From assembly GCF_016801865.2 (NCBI RefSeq), contig NC_068938.1:133762416-133826415 (forward strand): DNA of 64,000 bases, given 5' to 3'. The position numbers and the translations under genes were made by a program. The notes below the pieces were generated by a model. That model made no database searches and was not told the origin of the DNA. It worked only from the letters and a program-made list of their open reading frames with translations. The stretch comes from Culex pipiens pallens (Eukaryota > Arthropoda > Insecta > Diptera > Culicidae). Positions 33,268-43,636 of this stretch are shown here, piece after piece (within the stretch, counting starts at the first letter, position 1; each line of letters begins with the position of its first letter).

Positions 33268-35461
33268 TTCCATCAATATTATGAATTTTAATGCTCGCTC
33301 TTTAAAAGCGAAAGAAAATGAATTTTTCAACTTTTTACGAGTTCATAACGTGCATGTTGCTGTTATAACCGAAACATTTTTAAAAACTGGCACTTATTTG
33401 AAAAGTGATCCAGATTATAAAGTTATAACCAATAACAGAATGAATCGAAATGGCGGTGGAGTTGCAATAGTTATCCACCGTAGTATGACTTATAGCACGT
33501 TACGTGACTTTAAGTTAAAAGTTATTGAAAGTTTGGGCATTGAACTTGAAACTTCTTTTGGGAAAATTATGATTGCAGCTGCATATTTGCCTTTCCAATG
33601 CACTGGGGAAAATAAAAATTATTTCAAAGGGGATTTGAATAAACTTACTCGGCATAGATCTCGATTTTTGATCATCGGTGATTTTAATGCCAAACACCAA
33701 TCTTGGAATAATTCAAAAGTAAATTCCAATGGTAAAATTCTATTCAGAGATTGCACTTCTGGTCTTTATTCGGTTTTATACCCGAATGGGCCAACATGCT
33801 TTTCTTCTGTTAGAAATCCATCAACAATTGATTTGGTTTTGACAAATCAAAGTCAGTATTGTGGTCCTTTAGTGACTCATGCTGATTTTGATTCTGATCA
33901 CCTTCCAGTAACTTTTTCACTTTCTCATGAAGCAGTTACCAGACCCAATAGTTCTGTGTTTAATTACCACAAAGCTAATTGGGACAGGTATCAGCATCAT
34001 ATTGAGAATAATTTAAATCATGATTTTGTTTTAGAAACCAAAGCTGATATTGATTCAGCCTTGGAATCTTTAACTAATGCAATTTTGGATGCTAGGAATA
34101 TTGCTATTCCTAAAGTCCAAGTCAAATTTGATTCTCCCATTATTGATGACGATCTTCAGCTTCTGATTCGTCTGAAAAATGTTCGCCGAAGACAGTATCA
34201 ACGTTCTCGTGATCCTGCACTGAAGCGAATTCAAAAAGATTTGCAAAAGGTTATTGATCACAGATTCACTCTCCTGCGAAATGAAAAGTTCGCAAGAGAT
34301 GTCGAACAAATTAAACCTTATTCCAAACCTTTTTGGAAACTTTCAAAGGTTCTTAAGAAACCTCAAAAACCAATCCCTTCTTTAAAAGATGGTGATAATA
34401 TTCTATTAACTAATGGGGAGAAAGCTCAAAAACTTGCTCAGCAGTTTGAGAGTGCTCATAATTTCAACTTAAATGTTTTGAGTCCTATTGAAGATCAAAT
34501 TTCAATAGAATTTCAGAATATTGTTGAACAAGAGTTTTCATCAGATGATGTTTTTAATACGGATATAAATGAAATAAAATCTATTACCAAAAAATTTAAA
34601 AATATGAAAGCCCCTGGTGAGGATGGCATTTTTTACATTTTAATCAAAAAATTACCTGAAGCAACTTTAAGTAGCTTGGTCAAAATTTGCAACAAATGTT
34701 TTGATTTGGCATATTTTCCCAGTAGTTGGAAAAATGCCAAAGTAGTTCCGATTTTGAAACCGGAAAAAAATCTTGCTGAAGCCTCAAGCTATCGGCCCAT
34801 TAGTTTGCTTTCATCTATTAGTAAATTATTCGAAAGAATAATTCTTAATAGAATGATGACACACATTAATGAAAATTCAATTTTCGCTGATGAGCAGTTT
34901 GGATTTCGCCTTGGGCATTCAACTACTCATCAGTTGTTGAGAGTTTCAAATTTAATTCGAAGCAACAAATCTGAGGGCTATTCTACTGGCGCTGCTCTTC
35001 TAGACATAGAAAAAGCATTTGACAGTGTTTGGCATAAAGGTTTGATTGCGAAATTAAAAAGGTTTAATTTTCCGATTTATATCGTGAAAATTATTCAAAA
35101 TTATTTGACGGATCGTACTCTGCAGGTATGTTATCAGAACAGCAAATCTGATCAACTACCTGTACGTGCCGGCGTCCCTCAAGGAAGCATTTTGGGTCCA
35201 ATTTTATACAATATTTTTACTTCTGATTTGCCTGATTTGCCCCCAGGATGTCAGAAATCACTTTTTGCTGATGATACAAGCATCTCCGCCAAAGGTAGAA
35301 GCCTTCGTGTCATCACAAGAAGATTACAAAAAAGCTTGGATATTTTCAATTCTTATTTGAAAGAATGGAAAATTACTCCAAATGCTGCAAAAACTCAACT
35401 TATTATTTTCCCTCACAAACCAAGGGCTGATTTTCTTAAACCAAAAAGTTACACATTATAA
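33254..35461 (+). CDS. Jockey LINE ORF2, endonuclease-reverse transcriptase (first, longer part)
   Basis: 735 codons. An apurinic-type endonuclease occupies about residues 1-225, with 'MNFNARSL' near 10-17, 'ITETFL', 'IIGDFNAKHQSWN' at 140-152 and 'SDHLPV' at 214-219. These retain the D, N and H residues expected for cleavage. The reverse transcriptase spans about 430-735: 'SSYRPISLL' from 511, the first Asp motif 'LLDIEKAFDSVWH' at 582-594, 'AGVPQGSILGP', and the catalytic 'FADDT' at 671-675. In this family ORF2 nicks target DNA and primes cDNA synthesis from the nick. The reading stops at a TAA (35459-35461) created by an extra TA dinucleotide in a tata run. The remaining C-terminal part continues at 35464 in a different frame. 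Confidence 0.95.
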   Translation: MDLSNSINIMNFNARSLKAKENEFFNFLRVHNVHVAVITETFLKTGTYLKSDPDYKVITNNRMNRNGGGVAIVIHRSMTYSTLRDFKLKVIESLGIELETSFGKIMIAAAYLPFQCTGENKNYFKGDLNKLTRHRSRFLIIGDFNAKHQSWNNSKVNSNGKILFRDCTSGLYSVLYPNGPTCFSSVRNPSTIDLVLTNQSQYCGPLVTHADFDSDHLPVTFSLSHEAVTRPNSSVFNYHKANWDRYQHHIENNLNHDFVLETKADIDSALESLTNAILDARNIAIPKVQVKFDSPIIDDDLQLLIRLKNVRRRQYQRSRDPALKRIQKDLQKVIDHRFTLLRNEKFARDVEQIKPYSKPFWKLSKVLKKPQKPIPSLKDGDNILLTNGEKAQKLAQQFESAHNFNLNVLSPIEDQISIEFQNIVEQEFSSDDVFNTDINEIKSITKKFKNMKAPGEDGIFYILIKKLPEATLSSLVKICNKCFDLAYFPSSWKNAKVVPILKPEKNLAEASSYRPISLLSSISKLFERIILNRMMTHINENSIFADEQFGFRLGHSTTHQLLRVSNLIRSNKSEGYSTGAALLDIEKAFDSVWHKGLIAKLKRFNFPIYIVKIIQNYLTDRTLQVCYQNSKSDQLPVRAGVPQGSILGPILYNIFTSDLPDLPPGCQKSLFADDTSISAKGRSLRVITRRLQKSLDIFNSYLKEWKITPNAAKTQLIIFPHKPRADFLKPKSYTL

Positions 35462-35463
35462 AG

Positions 35464-35913
35464 ATGAATGAGGAAAATTTAAAGTGGGAGGATCAAGTGA
35501 AATATCTTGGACTTGCTTTTGACAAAAACCTTACTTACAAGGATCACATTGAAAGTATCCAGGTTAAATGTAACAAATATATTAAATGTTTGTATCCACT
35601 TATAAACAGGAATTCTAGACTTTGTCTCAAGAATAAACTGTTAATTTATAAACAAATTTTCAGACCTGCCATGCTTTATGCTGTGCCGATCTGGACAAGC
35701 TGTTGCCTAACCAGGAAGAAAAAACTTCAGAGGATTCAGAACAAAATTCTGAAAATGATTCTGAAACTTCCTCCCTGGTTCAGCACCAGTGAACTTCATC
35801 AATTAGCCGAAGTTGACACTTTGGATGTTATGTCCAATAAGATAATTGATGCATTTCGACAAAAATCATTGCAGTCTTCAGCTGCATTGATCCGCTCTTT
35901 ATATAGTTTATAA
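35464..35913 (+). pseudogene. C-terminal part of Jockey ORF2, frameshifted
   Basis: 149 codons in a different frame immediately after the ORF2 stop. The start region 'WEDQVKYLGLAFDKNL' and 'AMLYAVPIWTSC' are typical of the segment downstream of the reverse transcriptase core in Jockey-type ORF2. A 2-bp duplication at about 35457-35460 is enough to explain the break. Together the parts give about 885 residues, a normal ORF2 length. There is no reason to think this part is translated alone. Confidence 0.9.
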
Positions 35914-37014
35914 GTTAGTTTTAAGGTATCCCTTTTCCCTTTTGTACATGTAGGACCTCCTACATTTGAAATCACTGAATAGCGAAAGCTAAATATTTCA
36001 TGAATAAATGAAAGTTGCTAGTATTTAAAATTGAGGTGAAAAGTCATCGATTGTGATTGGACACTCAATAATATTTTAACTGAATGAATGTACATGGAAA
36101 AGAAAACTGAATAAATATAAATTAAAAAAAAAAAAGAGATTTTAGAGCAATAAATTTGGAAATCGGTGTACTAATATTACTGTTGTAACTAAAATCAATC
36201 AAAACAATCAGAACATTATGTAAAAAATGGCTAAAACAGCAGTCTAAATTCCTTACTTTTGTCCTGATTTGCTACAGATGCTTGTTTTTGATGAAATAAT
36301 TAAATATGATTTTTTTTCAAGTTTCAAGTCATGAATATACGAAAATATAATACCAATTCTTTTTTAAATAAATAAAATTTAATAGAAAATATTGAAAGCG
36401 CAAGGCATTTTGCGGATCTGTAAACTAAATTTTCAGCAATTTTCCCTAACAAGCCAAATTAATGCTGATACATGCCGAATACAAATTTGAATGCTTTAAA
36501 ATTCTTATCGAGTACTAAGTATTCAACTATTCATCTATTTCCACAACCAAATCAGAATTTCCAAACCAAAATTTGATTTGTTTTCAATTTCGGGAATTCC
36601 CGGGACAAAATTTAAAAAAATCCCGGGATTCGGGAACTCTCGGTTTTGGAAAAATCTCGGGATTTTTGTCCCGGGAATTCCCGGGATGGACGCACTAATC
36701 GCGAATCCTCGATTTCTAGTTCGATATAGTGAGGAGATAGATGTTGGATGTCAAAGAGACTTTTATGAGGAATTGGACACCCGATTCGATGACTTTTATT
36801 TCCCATTACTCAACTGTCAAAAATCGAGGGACTTGTCATAATAAGGGGAATCCAATGTACTTTTTCATTTAGAACAAAAAATCATTGTAAAATTTATATT
36901 TACTTGAAAACTGTATAATTTATCAAAAATAATGATTTTCAAATATGATTTTCCATCGAAAACTTTATTTTTTAAATTTTGTTTTTATTTTCGAAAAATC
37001 ATAAAAAGAATACA

Positions 37015-37165
37015 GTGCCATCCCGTTTTTGGCAACACAAATTTTTGAAACATTTCTGCTTGCCAAAAATCAACGTTAATTTTTAAATTATTCATTATTG
37101 TGTAAAGTTTTAAATTTGTATTCCATCAACAATGGAAATGTGTCGCGAAGTCGTGTTGTCAAAAT
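37015..37165. repeat. Degenerate small inverted-repeat element
   Basis: The left end 'cagtgccatcccgtttttgg' plus caacac has a degraded complement around 'gttgtcaaaataggggaggg'. Length, ends and AT-rich interior are MITE-like. Low confidence. Confidence 0.4.
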
Positions 37166-37240
37166 AGGGGAGGGCGCATCACAATTTTTAGATATAATAT
37201 GTACTGAAAAAAAAAGAAAAATATTTTCAGTTGTGAGCTC

Positions 37241-37867
37241 TGTTTGGGAGTAGCATCCACCCTTGGATGTACCCCTGGTCAAACTTATATTCACCACTTT
37301 TGATACCTTCGATCCTCTCTGGAGAGATCAATGACGTCACCTGGGATTAGCCTTTTATCTCCGGATTTTGGTGCTAATGTGCGTGACATGGATCGACTTG
37401 TGGGTTAAAGATGACCTGCAGGGGAATTAGGTTTAAACACACACAGTCCAATACATCAAGTTGAGCCGATAGGAGATCGCCAACAGGAGGGCCTCTGGCC
37501 CGCGCTACGAGTGCAATTTACTTGTACTTTTTGTTAGTTGTTAAAAGTTAATAAAGTGACGATTTTTACTCGGTTATTTTACTTAAACCTCGCGAGTTAT
37601 TACTGTGCGATATCCGGTGCGATCTAACGAGTCCTCGGTGGACTCTGGGAAGAATTGGCCGCTGCTGTTCCTGGGAAACCGACTCCGAGTGTGCACTGGA
37701 CGTGTACAACCCCCCCCCCCCTACCTGCCGCACCTACCGGTTCGTGTTGGGGTCTGGTGAACGCTGCTCAGGTTCTATCGAAGGAGGATTTCATGGTGAG
37801 AAGGACCAACCCCAACAAGCTCTTTAGCCTCGAGTACTTCAAATCAACAAACAATGTTTTCATTTGA
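37241..37867 (+). mobile_element. Probable 5' LTR and leader of an LTR retrotransposon, truncated
   Basis: From 'tgtttgggagtagcatccac' the sequence has an LTR-like layout: a non-coding GC-mixed region, 'aataaag' at 37550, then a short U5-like end near 'gcgagttattac' (about 37603). An untranslated leader with a C-run follows, then ATG at 37793 ('MVRRTNPNKLFSLEYFK') ending after 24 codons. This looks like a truncated retroelement of Copia or BEL type. No protease, integrase or reverse transcriptase follows, and no second LTR was found. Assignment is tentative. Confidence 0.4.
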
Positions 37868-40473
37868 ACTGTAAGTTATGATTTTCAAAATGCCATAGTA
37901 TTTTTCATTGAAGCCCAAATAATCACATTTATTTTGAAAAGCGGCGAGTGATTTTTTTTAAATGTTAAAATCGTTGAAAAACGGACGCATTATTTGGACC
38001 ACCTTTCTTCGGAAAGGACCACCCCGCCAAACAAAAAATAGTGATAAATTCAAATTTGTTTTCCGTGTACCATTTTTTTGAGTAAAGTCCTAAAGCCATT
38101 ATTGATTTAATTTCATGTTTTTATCAAATTGTGGGACCATACATAAAGAATAGACGCAAAATTTTAGGAAAGAATATATTATCATGAATTTATTGATATT
38201 TTGAAAACAAAACAGTAGCATGACTGTTACTGTGAAACTTTTTGTTACAACAATATTATGAAAATTTGAAATTTTGCCGAGGGACAGAAACTTTGTATAA
38301 AATTTGAACCAGCCAAGTGATAACCTAAAACTTTGCAGAAAATAGCAAAGCGATCGAAAAGTCTCTTAGAAAGATACAGATTTTCGAATACTCGCATGCC
38401 CATTTTGTATGACCAACCCGAAAAATTAGATCGAGACATGTATGACTTGTAAAGAAAAGTCGATGTGTGCAAACAAAGAGATTTACTCTTGCAACAAATT
38501 TAGATTATTCGTACAACAAAATTATTGCAGGATTATGATGCAAACATTTTGGTAGAAGACAGCAAATTTTCTTAGTTGAACTCATGGAATTGAACATGAA
38601 TTATTTCCTAAAACAGTTTTTTTGAGCCATAACTGATTTAAATATTGTCATTTTTCCTTCTTTTCCTCCCCTAACTCAGCGACGCGCGGCAGATGGGCCG
38701 AAATGGCGCGAACGTGTCGTTTCGTTACGGAACCGCCAAACGGGGAGAAGACCATCGTGCTGGTTGGAGGGAGTTGCGGAGGTTTTCCTCCGTCGCATTA
38801 GTGCGCCGCTTGATTTTTCCTTTGGCGTTCGTCCGTTCTTTACTTAGATTTTTGGGACGATCGCGCCCCGTGTTTGTTGAGAAAAAAAGGCAAAAAGTAT
38901 ACAACGGTTCTAGAATGATGTGGAGTTGGGGTGGTTGGTGGCCGGTTTGGTCGGGGGCGGTCCGTGACCAAATCAAACTCACAATTATAAATGTGATGAA
39001 TGGCGTGCCAGTTCGGTTGAGTGAACTACCGGTTTGAAGCTTGGGTTTGAAGTGACTTGAAAGATACATGGTTTATAGAAGAATAAAAAGATGATTCTAA
39101 AACAAGTTGAGCTCGGCTGTCAACACTGGAAGTTCGCTTAAAGTATGATGATCTGGCAACTCAGTCATGAGATATATTTTTATAAATATTTATTTAAATG
39201 TGAGGAATGCATTAAACTCAAAGTATACGATCATTTGTTCTCGTGTTAAACCCATTTCTGGTGCATTTCTTCAACAACACCGCCAGGCCACATGTTACTT
39301 AGACCCGGTGGCGTGTGACATTCAAGGCTGTGGCGCGTCCGTTTCTAAAGTCTCAGCAGACAACCGCGTGCTTGAGCCAACTTGACTGATGACTATAAAT
39401 AATCCGCGCGCAGCGTTCCAAAATCTTGCACCCAAATGATCAGCCCGATACTCAAGTGAGCGTTTGCTTCTAACGTTTTTTGAAAAATACTGACCAAATG
39501 TTTTTCCTCCTCCGCACGTAGTCTGACTTTGTCGAACAGGTGTCTGTGGTCGTCTGGCGATGCCAGATATACAATCGGTCTAGAAATATTTCATTCTTTA
39601 GTAGCTTCATCGGTATTCATGTTTTATTTGTTCAATGATATTCAAGACATGTCAAGATTTATCAAATGATTTGAAAAATATATTGTTTGACAGCCAATCT
39701 GGCAACACTATGGTGATGCAAAGAATTGTAATTCTAGTAAAACTATTGTGACATTTATAAAATTGACAGTTTGGCAACTCTTTTTGTTAACAGATTGTTT
39801 GAACACATGTCTTCATTAATTATCTATGGTATAGTTTCAAGCAACATAAACAATTTGATTGCCAAGTTGCCAGTTTGTGTTGTTTTGCTTTGAACTTTTA
39901 ATCTTCTTATTTTAACTTCAACATCATCAGTCCCTTTTCTACAAGTAATTAGTCATACATGATTGCAGTTTTTGCGAGGGACGCACACCTAAGCCAATTT
40001 GGCATTTCTGTCCTGTAATTTTAAATGACTCTGGACGTGTTGCTGCGTGTGGTGATTCTGTGCTAGGCGCCAAGAGGAAATGATTAACGAGCTTTCATGT
40101 TCCATTTAAGCGCAGCTATGTGGATTTTCTGTACGTACCAGAGATCCGCGGTGATGTTGAGATGATGGAGATCAGAAGTGTGCGCCGCCGTCCGCCGCCG
40201 ATGATGGTCCGGGACTTGGCAACCCACTGCACGCCCGTGGGAATGTCAAATTGAGAAAGGGGTCTTAGTGGCGTCATGTTTCGATCGCCGGACGTTGTGA
40301 AATATTGAGTCAGTTGTACAATGAGTTGTGGTCATAATTATAGCAACTTATTATAGCACTTACAGATCAAATGAAAATGTTCGCTGAACTAAAAGTACCA
40401 TGCTGCTCCATCGAAATGAGTTCCCAGTAAAATTAGCTGGGGAAAAAGAAGAGTAAAAAGACGCAACTTTTGG
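37868..40473. other. Low-repeat island, no recognised gene
   Basis: 37868-38660 is AT-rich and unclassified. 38670-39050 is GC-rich and read through by overlapping 114-codon ORFs on both strands (38693-39037 and 38725-39069), neither with a recognisable domain. 39100-40330 is mixed-composition and apparently unique. 40380-40473 ('gctccatcgaaatgagttcc') is duplicated at 45690-45760 and is the insertion site of the next element. Confidence 0.35.
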
Positions 40474-40969
40474 TACCGTAAACCGGGGTGACTTTGATAG
40501 GATTTCAATTTGTTTTTAGAATATTTTCCAACAGGTAAGGTTTTTCTCAAGATTTTTATTTTTAAAACATGTACTGGGGTAGGCCACACAAAGTCCATGC
40601 ACTATTTCGGAAAAAAAAGTTTTTTCAATAATGTTTAGAAAAATAGTTACCTTAAAAATTCTTATTTTCAATTCCGGGGTGACTTTAATAGTCATAGTTA
40701 TTCTTGTTAAAATCACATTTAATATGTTCGAACTTTATTTGTACGCTAAATGTACCATCACTAAAGTAGTTGATATAGTTTTTAAGAAAAAAATCAATGG
40801 TTTATATTTAGTTAACTAAGTGTTTAAGCTTTTTAGCAAAATACATATAAATTTTAGGTAAAATTTAAAAAAAGTCGAAATTTTGCCTGAAATTTGTTAA
40901 AACTAGTTTTGTTTATAAAATTATCGATTTATATTGCATTTTATACTGAATTCGAAGCACGAATCACAA

Positions 40970-42891
40970 GAGCAGTTCTCTAGGATTTCGGTCATTCGAT
41001 TTTTTTTGTATTTTTTAATCCGACTGAAAATTTGTTGGTGCCTTCGGTATGCCCAAAGAAGTCATTTTGCATCATTAGTTTGTCCATATAATTTTCCATA
41101 CAAATTTGGCAGCTGTCCATACAAAAATGGTATATGAAAATTCAAAAATCTGTATCTTTTGAAGGAATTCTTTGATCGATTTGGTGTCTTCGGCAAAGTT
41201 GTAGGTATGAATACGGACTACACTGGAAAAAAATGATACACGGTAAAAAAATTTGGTGATTTTTTTATTTAACTTTTTATCACTAAAACTTGATTTGCAA
41301 AAAAACACTATTTTTAATTTTTTTTATTTTTTGATATGTTTTAGAGGACATAAAATGCCAATTTTTCAGAAATTTCCAGGTTGTGCCAAAAATCATTGAG
41401 CGAGTTATGAATTTTTTAATCAATACTGATTTTTTCAAAAAATCGAAATTTTGGCCACAAAATTTTTTTAACTTTATTTTTCGATGTAAAATTGAATTTG
41501 CAATCAAAAAGTACTTAAGTGAAATTTTTAAAAAGTGCACCGTTTTCAAGTTAAATCCATATTTAAGTGACTTTTTTGAAAATAGTCGCAGTTTTTCATT
41601 TTTTAAGATTAGTGCACATGTTTGCCCACTTTTTTAAAAAAAATTTTTTGAAAAACTGAGAAAATTCTCTATATTTTGCTTCTTCGGACTTTGTTGATAC
41701 GACCTTTAGTTGCTGAGATATTGGTTTCAAAACAGGAAAATTGATGTTTTCTAAGTATCACCCAAACAGCCCAACATTTTTCAATGTCGATATCTCAGCA
41801 ACTAATGGTCCGATTTTCAATGTTAAAATTTGAAACATTTGTGAAATTTTCCGATCTTTTCGAAAACAATATTTTCAAAATTTTCAAATCAAGACTAACA
41901 TTTCAAAAGGGCCAAACATTCAATATTACGCCCTTTTAAAATGTTAGTCTTGATTTGAAAATTTTGAAAATATTGTTTTCGAAAAGATCGGAAAATTTCA
42001 CAAATGTTTCATATTTTGACATTGAAAATCGGACCATTAGTTGCTGAGATATCGACATGGAAAAATGTTGGGCTGTTTGGGTGATACTTAGAAAACATCA
42101 ATTTTCCTGTTTTTAAACCTTTGCATTGCAATATCTCAGCAACTAAAGGTCGTATCAACAAAGTCCGAAGAAGCAAAATATAGAGAATTTTCTCAGCTTT
42201 TCAAAAATATTTTTTTCAAAAGTGGGCAAACATGTGCACTAATTTAAAAAAATGAAAAACTGCGACTATTTTGAAAAAAGTTACCTAAAAATGGCTATAA
42301 CTTGAAAACGGTGCACTTTATCAAAATTTCACTAAAGTACTTTTTGATTGCAAATTCAATTTTACATCGAAAAATAAAGTTAAAAAAATTTTGTGACTAA
42401 AATTTCGATTTTTTGAAAAAATCAGTATTGATTAAAAAATTCATAACTCGGTCAATGATTTTTTGCACAACCTGGAAATTTCTGAAAAGTTGGCATTTTA
42501 TGTCCTCTTAAACATATCAAAAATTAAAAAAAAAAAAATATGGTGTTTTTTTGCAAATCAAGTTTTAGTGATAAAAAGTTAAATAAAAAAATCACCAAAT
42601 TTGTTTTACCGTGTATCATTTTTTTCCAGTGTAGTCCGTATCCATACCTACAACTTTGCCGAAGACACCAAATCGATCAAAGAATTCCTTCAAAAGATAC
42701 AGATTTTTGAATTTTCATATACCATTTTTGTATGGACAGCTGCCAAATTTGTATGGAAAATTATATGGACAAACTAATGATGCAAAATGGCTTCTTTGGG
42801 CATACCGAAGGCACCAATAAAGTTTCAGTTGGATTAAAAAATACAAAAATTAAAATTGAAGAAAAAAGACCGATTTCGTAGAGAATTGCTC
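40970..42891. mobile_element. 1.92-kb palindromic transposon, 4-bp ACAA target duplication
   Basis: The ends 'gagcagttctctaggatttc' and 'gatttcgtagagaattgctc' are inverted, and the two arms stay complementary almost to the centre near 41920, where 'aagactaacatttcaaaagg' meets its complement. ACAA flanks both sides (40966-40969 and 42892-42895). Arms are about 940 bp. GAG termini and a 4-bp duplication are compatible with the Sola superfamily, but no transposase is available to confirm it. Confidence 0.85.
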
Positions 42892-42966
42892 ACAAGTTTT
42901 CACATTTTACATGAAATTTGTTCAACTGAAATTGTCTATAAATTTGGAGATTTTTTTAAATTGTGT

Positions 42967-43216
42967 TTCAAAAACTCGAAACGAAACTATTGGCACTACG
43001 CCCCCCGGGGCATGGCCTTCCTCTAACGTGGGATTTCTGCTCCAGCGCCTCTGACGAGACAGGAGAAACCGGGACCGACGTTTTACTTCACCATCCGATA
43101 GAAGCTCAGTGGATAAGGCGGGAATCGAACCCGCGTCTCATAGCATCATCGGGATCGGCAGCCGAAGCCGCTACCCCTGCGCCACGAGACCCATCAAATT
43201 CAAAATTCAAAAACTC
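42967..43216 (-). mobile_element. tRNA-derived SINE with 11-bp target duplication
   Basis: On the minus strand it begins 'gggtctcgtggcgcaggggt' and has box B 'gggttcgattcccgcc'. A body follows with 'gtctcgtcagaggcgctgga' and it ends 'gcgtagtgccaatag'. The duplication 'ttcaaaaactc' lies at 42967-42977 and 43206-43216. This is a different SINE family from 4399-4639 and 9668-9892. Confidence 0.85.
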
Positions 43217-43636
43217 ATATTATTTATTATTTACAAACTTTTTTAACCTTCTCCTCGTGAAAAATTGTCCAAAGAATCCGAAAATGCATTCCGCTTTCCG
43301 ATTAAAAATCATGTTCATTGAGAAAATTATGACACTTTGTGATGTTTAAAATAATGACTTTCATCATCATTTTCTTAAATATAGTTAAATAACTTTTTAA
43401 ACTTGTCAAAATTTTATGAAAAGTTCTTCTTGAGGTACTTTGAACACTTCTCTACCACGGTCAGTATGTTTCTAAACCATTCCTTATGTATTTTAATTGT
43501 ACTCTTCATTTTGCGGAAAAATCTAACCTATCAAAGTCACCCCGTTTTACGGTACTCAAATCATTATTTTCAACCTTCAAAAATTCAACTTCCAAGAATC
43601 GATTGTGGTGTTAAGTTTCTAAAGATTGATGTCAAA

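Larger units (their letters stand above)
31655..36135 (+). mobile_element. Full-length Jockey-clade LINE (Juan-like)
   Basis: A ~4.48-kb non-LTR retrotransposon with a 5' leader (31655-31872), an ORF1 gag-like protein, an overlapping ORF2 with endonuclease and reverse transcriptase, a short 3' UTR, AATAAA at 36110-36115 and an oligo(A) tail ending at 36135. A perfect 13-bp target duplication 'gagattttagagc' flanks it (31642-31654 and 36136-36148). The intact 5' end and single visible coding lesion point to a recent insertion. Jockey clade is supported by domain order and the ORF1/ORF2 overlap; the Juan group is my best guess. Confidence 0.95.
31300..36697. mobile_element. hAT-type MITE with CCCGGG-rich ends, split by a LINE
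   Basis: The left end 'tagggcgtccaattttcccg' and right end 'tcccgggatggacgcacta' are inverted repeats flanked by the 8-bp duplication 'atcgcgaa' (31292-31299 and 36698-36705). Subterminal regions on both sides are packed with 'attcccggga' palindromes. Without the LINE the element is about 0.9 kb. No transposase is present. Confidence 0.8.
31195..36845 (+). repeat. GGGTAATTCTC-family fragment split by nested insertions
   Basis: 31195-31299 ('ttctccgccagcacacac', 'gaaactttgctctaaggggt') and 36706-36845 ('tcctcgatttctag', 'gtcaaagagacttttatgag') together follow the family order. An hAT MITE and, inside that, a Jockey LINE separate them. Confidence 0.55.
40476..43552. mobile_element. TA-target element with CCGTAAACC termini, split by a palindrome
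   Basis: The left end 'ccgtaaaccggggtgacttt' and right end 'aaagtcaccccgttttacgg' are inverted, with TA outside (40474-40475 and 43553-43554). The empty-site paralogue near 45750 reads 'cttttggtattcaaat', which confirms TA as the target. Without the palindrome (40970-42891) and a SINE (42978-43205) it is about 0.9 kb. The arms contain a second inner 'ccggggtgactttaatagtc'. Tc1/mariner-like by target; no transposase. Confidence 0.85.

Noticed and set aside
38693..39069. Overlapping 114-codon ORFs on opposite strands
   Set aside because: Composition effect in GC-rich DNA. Neither translation shows a family motif.
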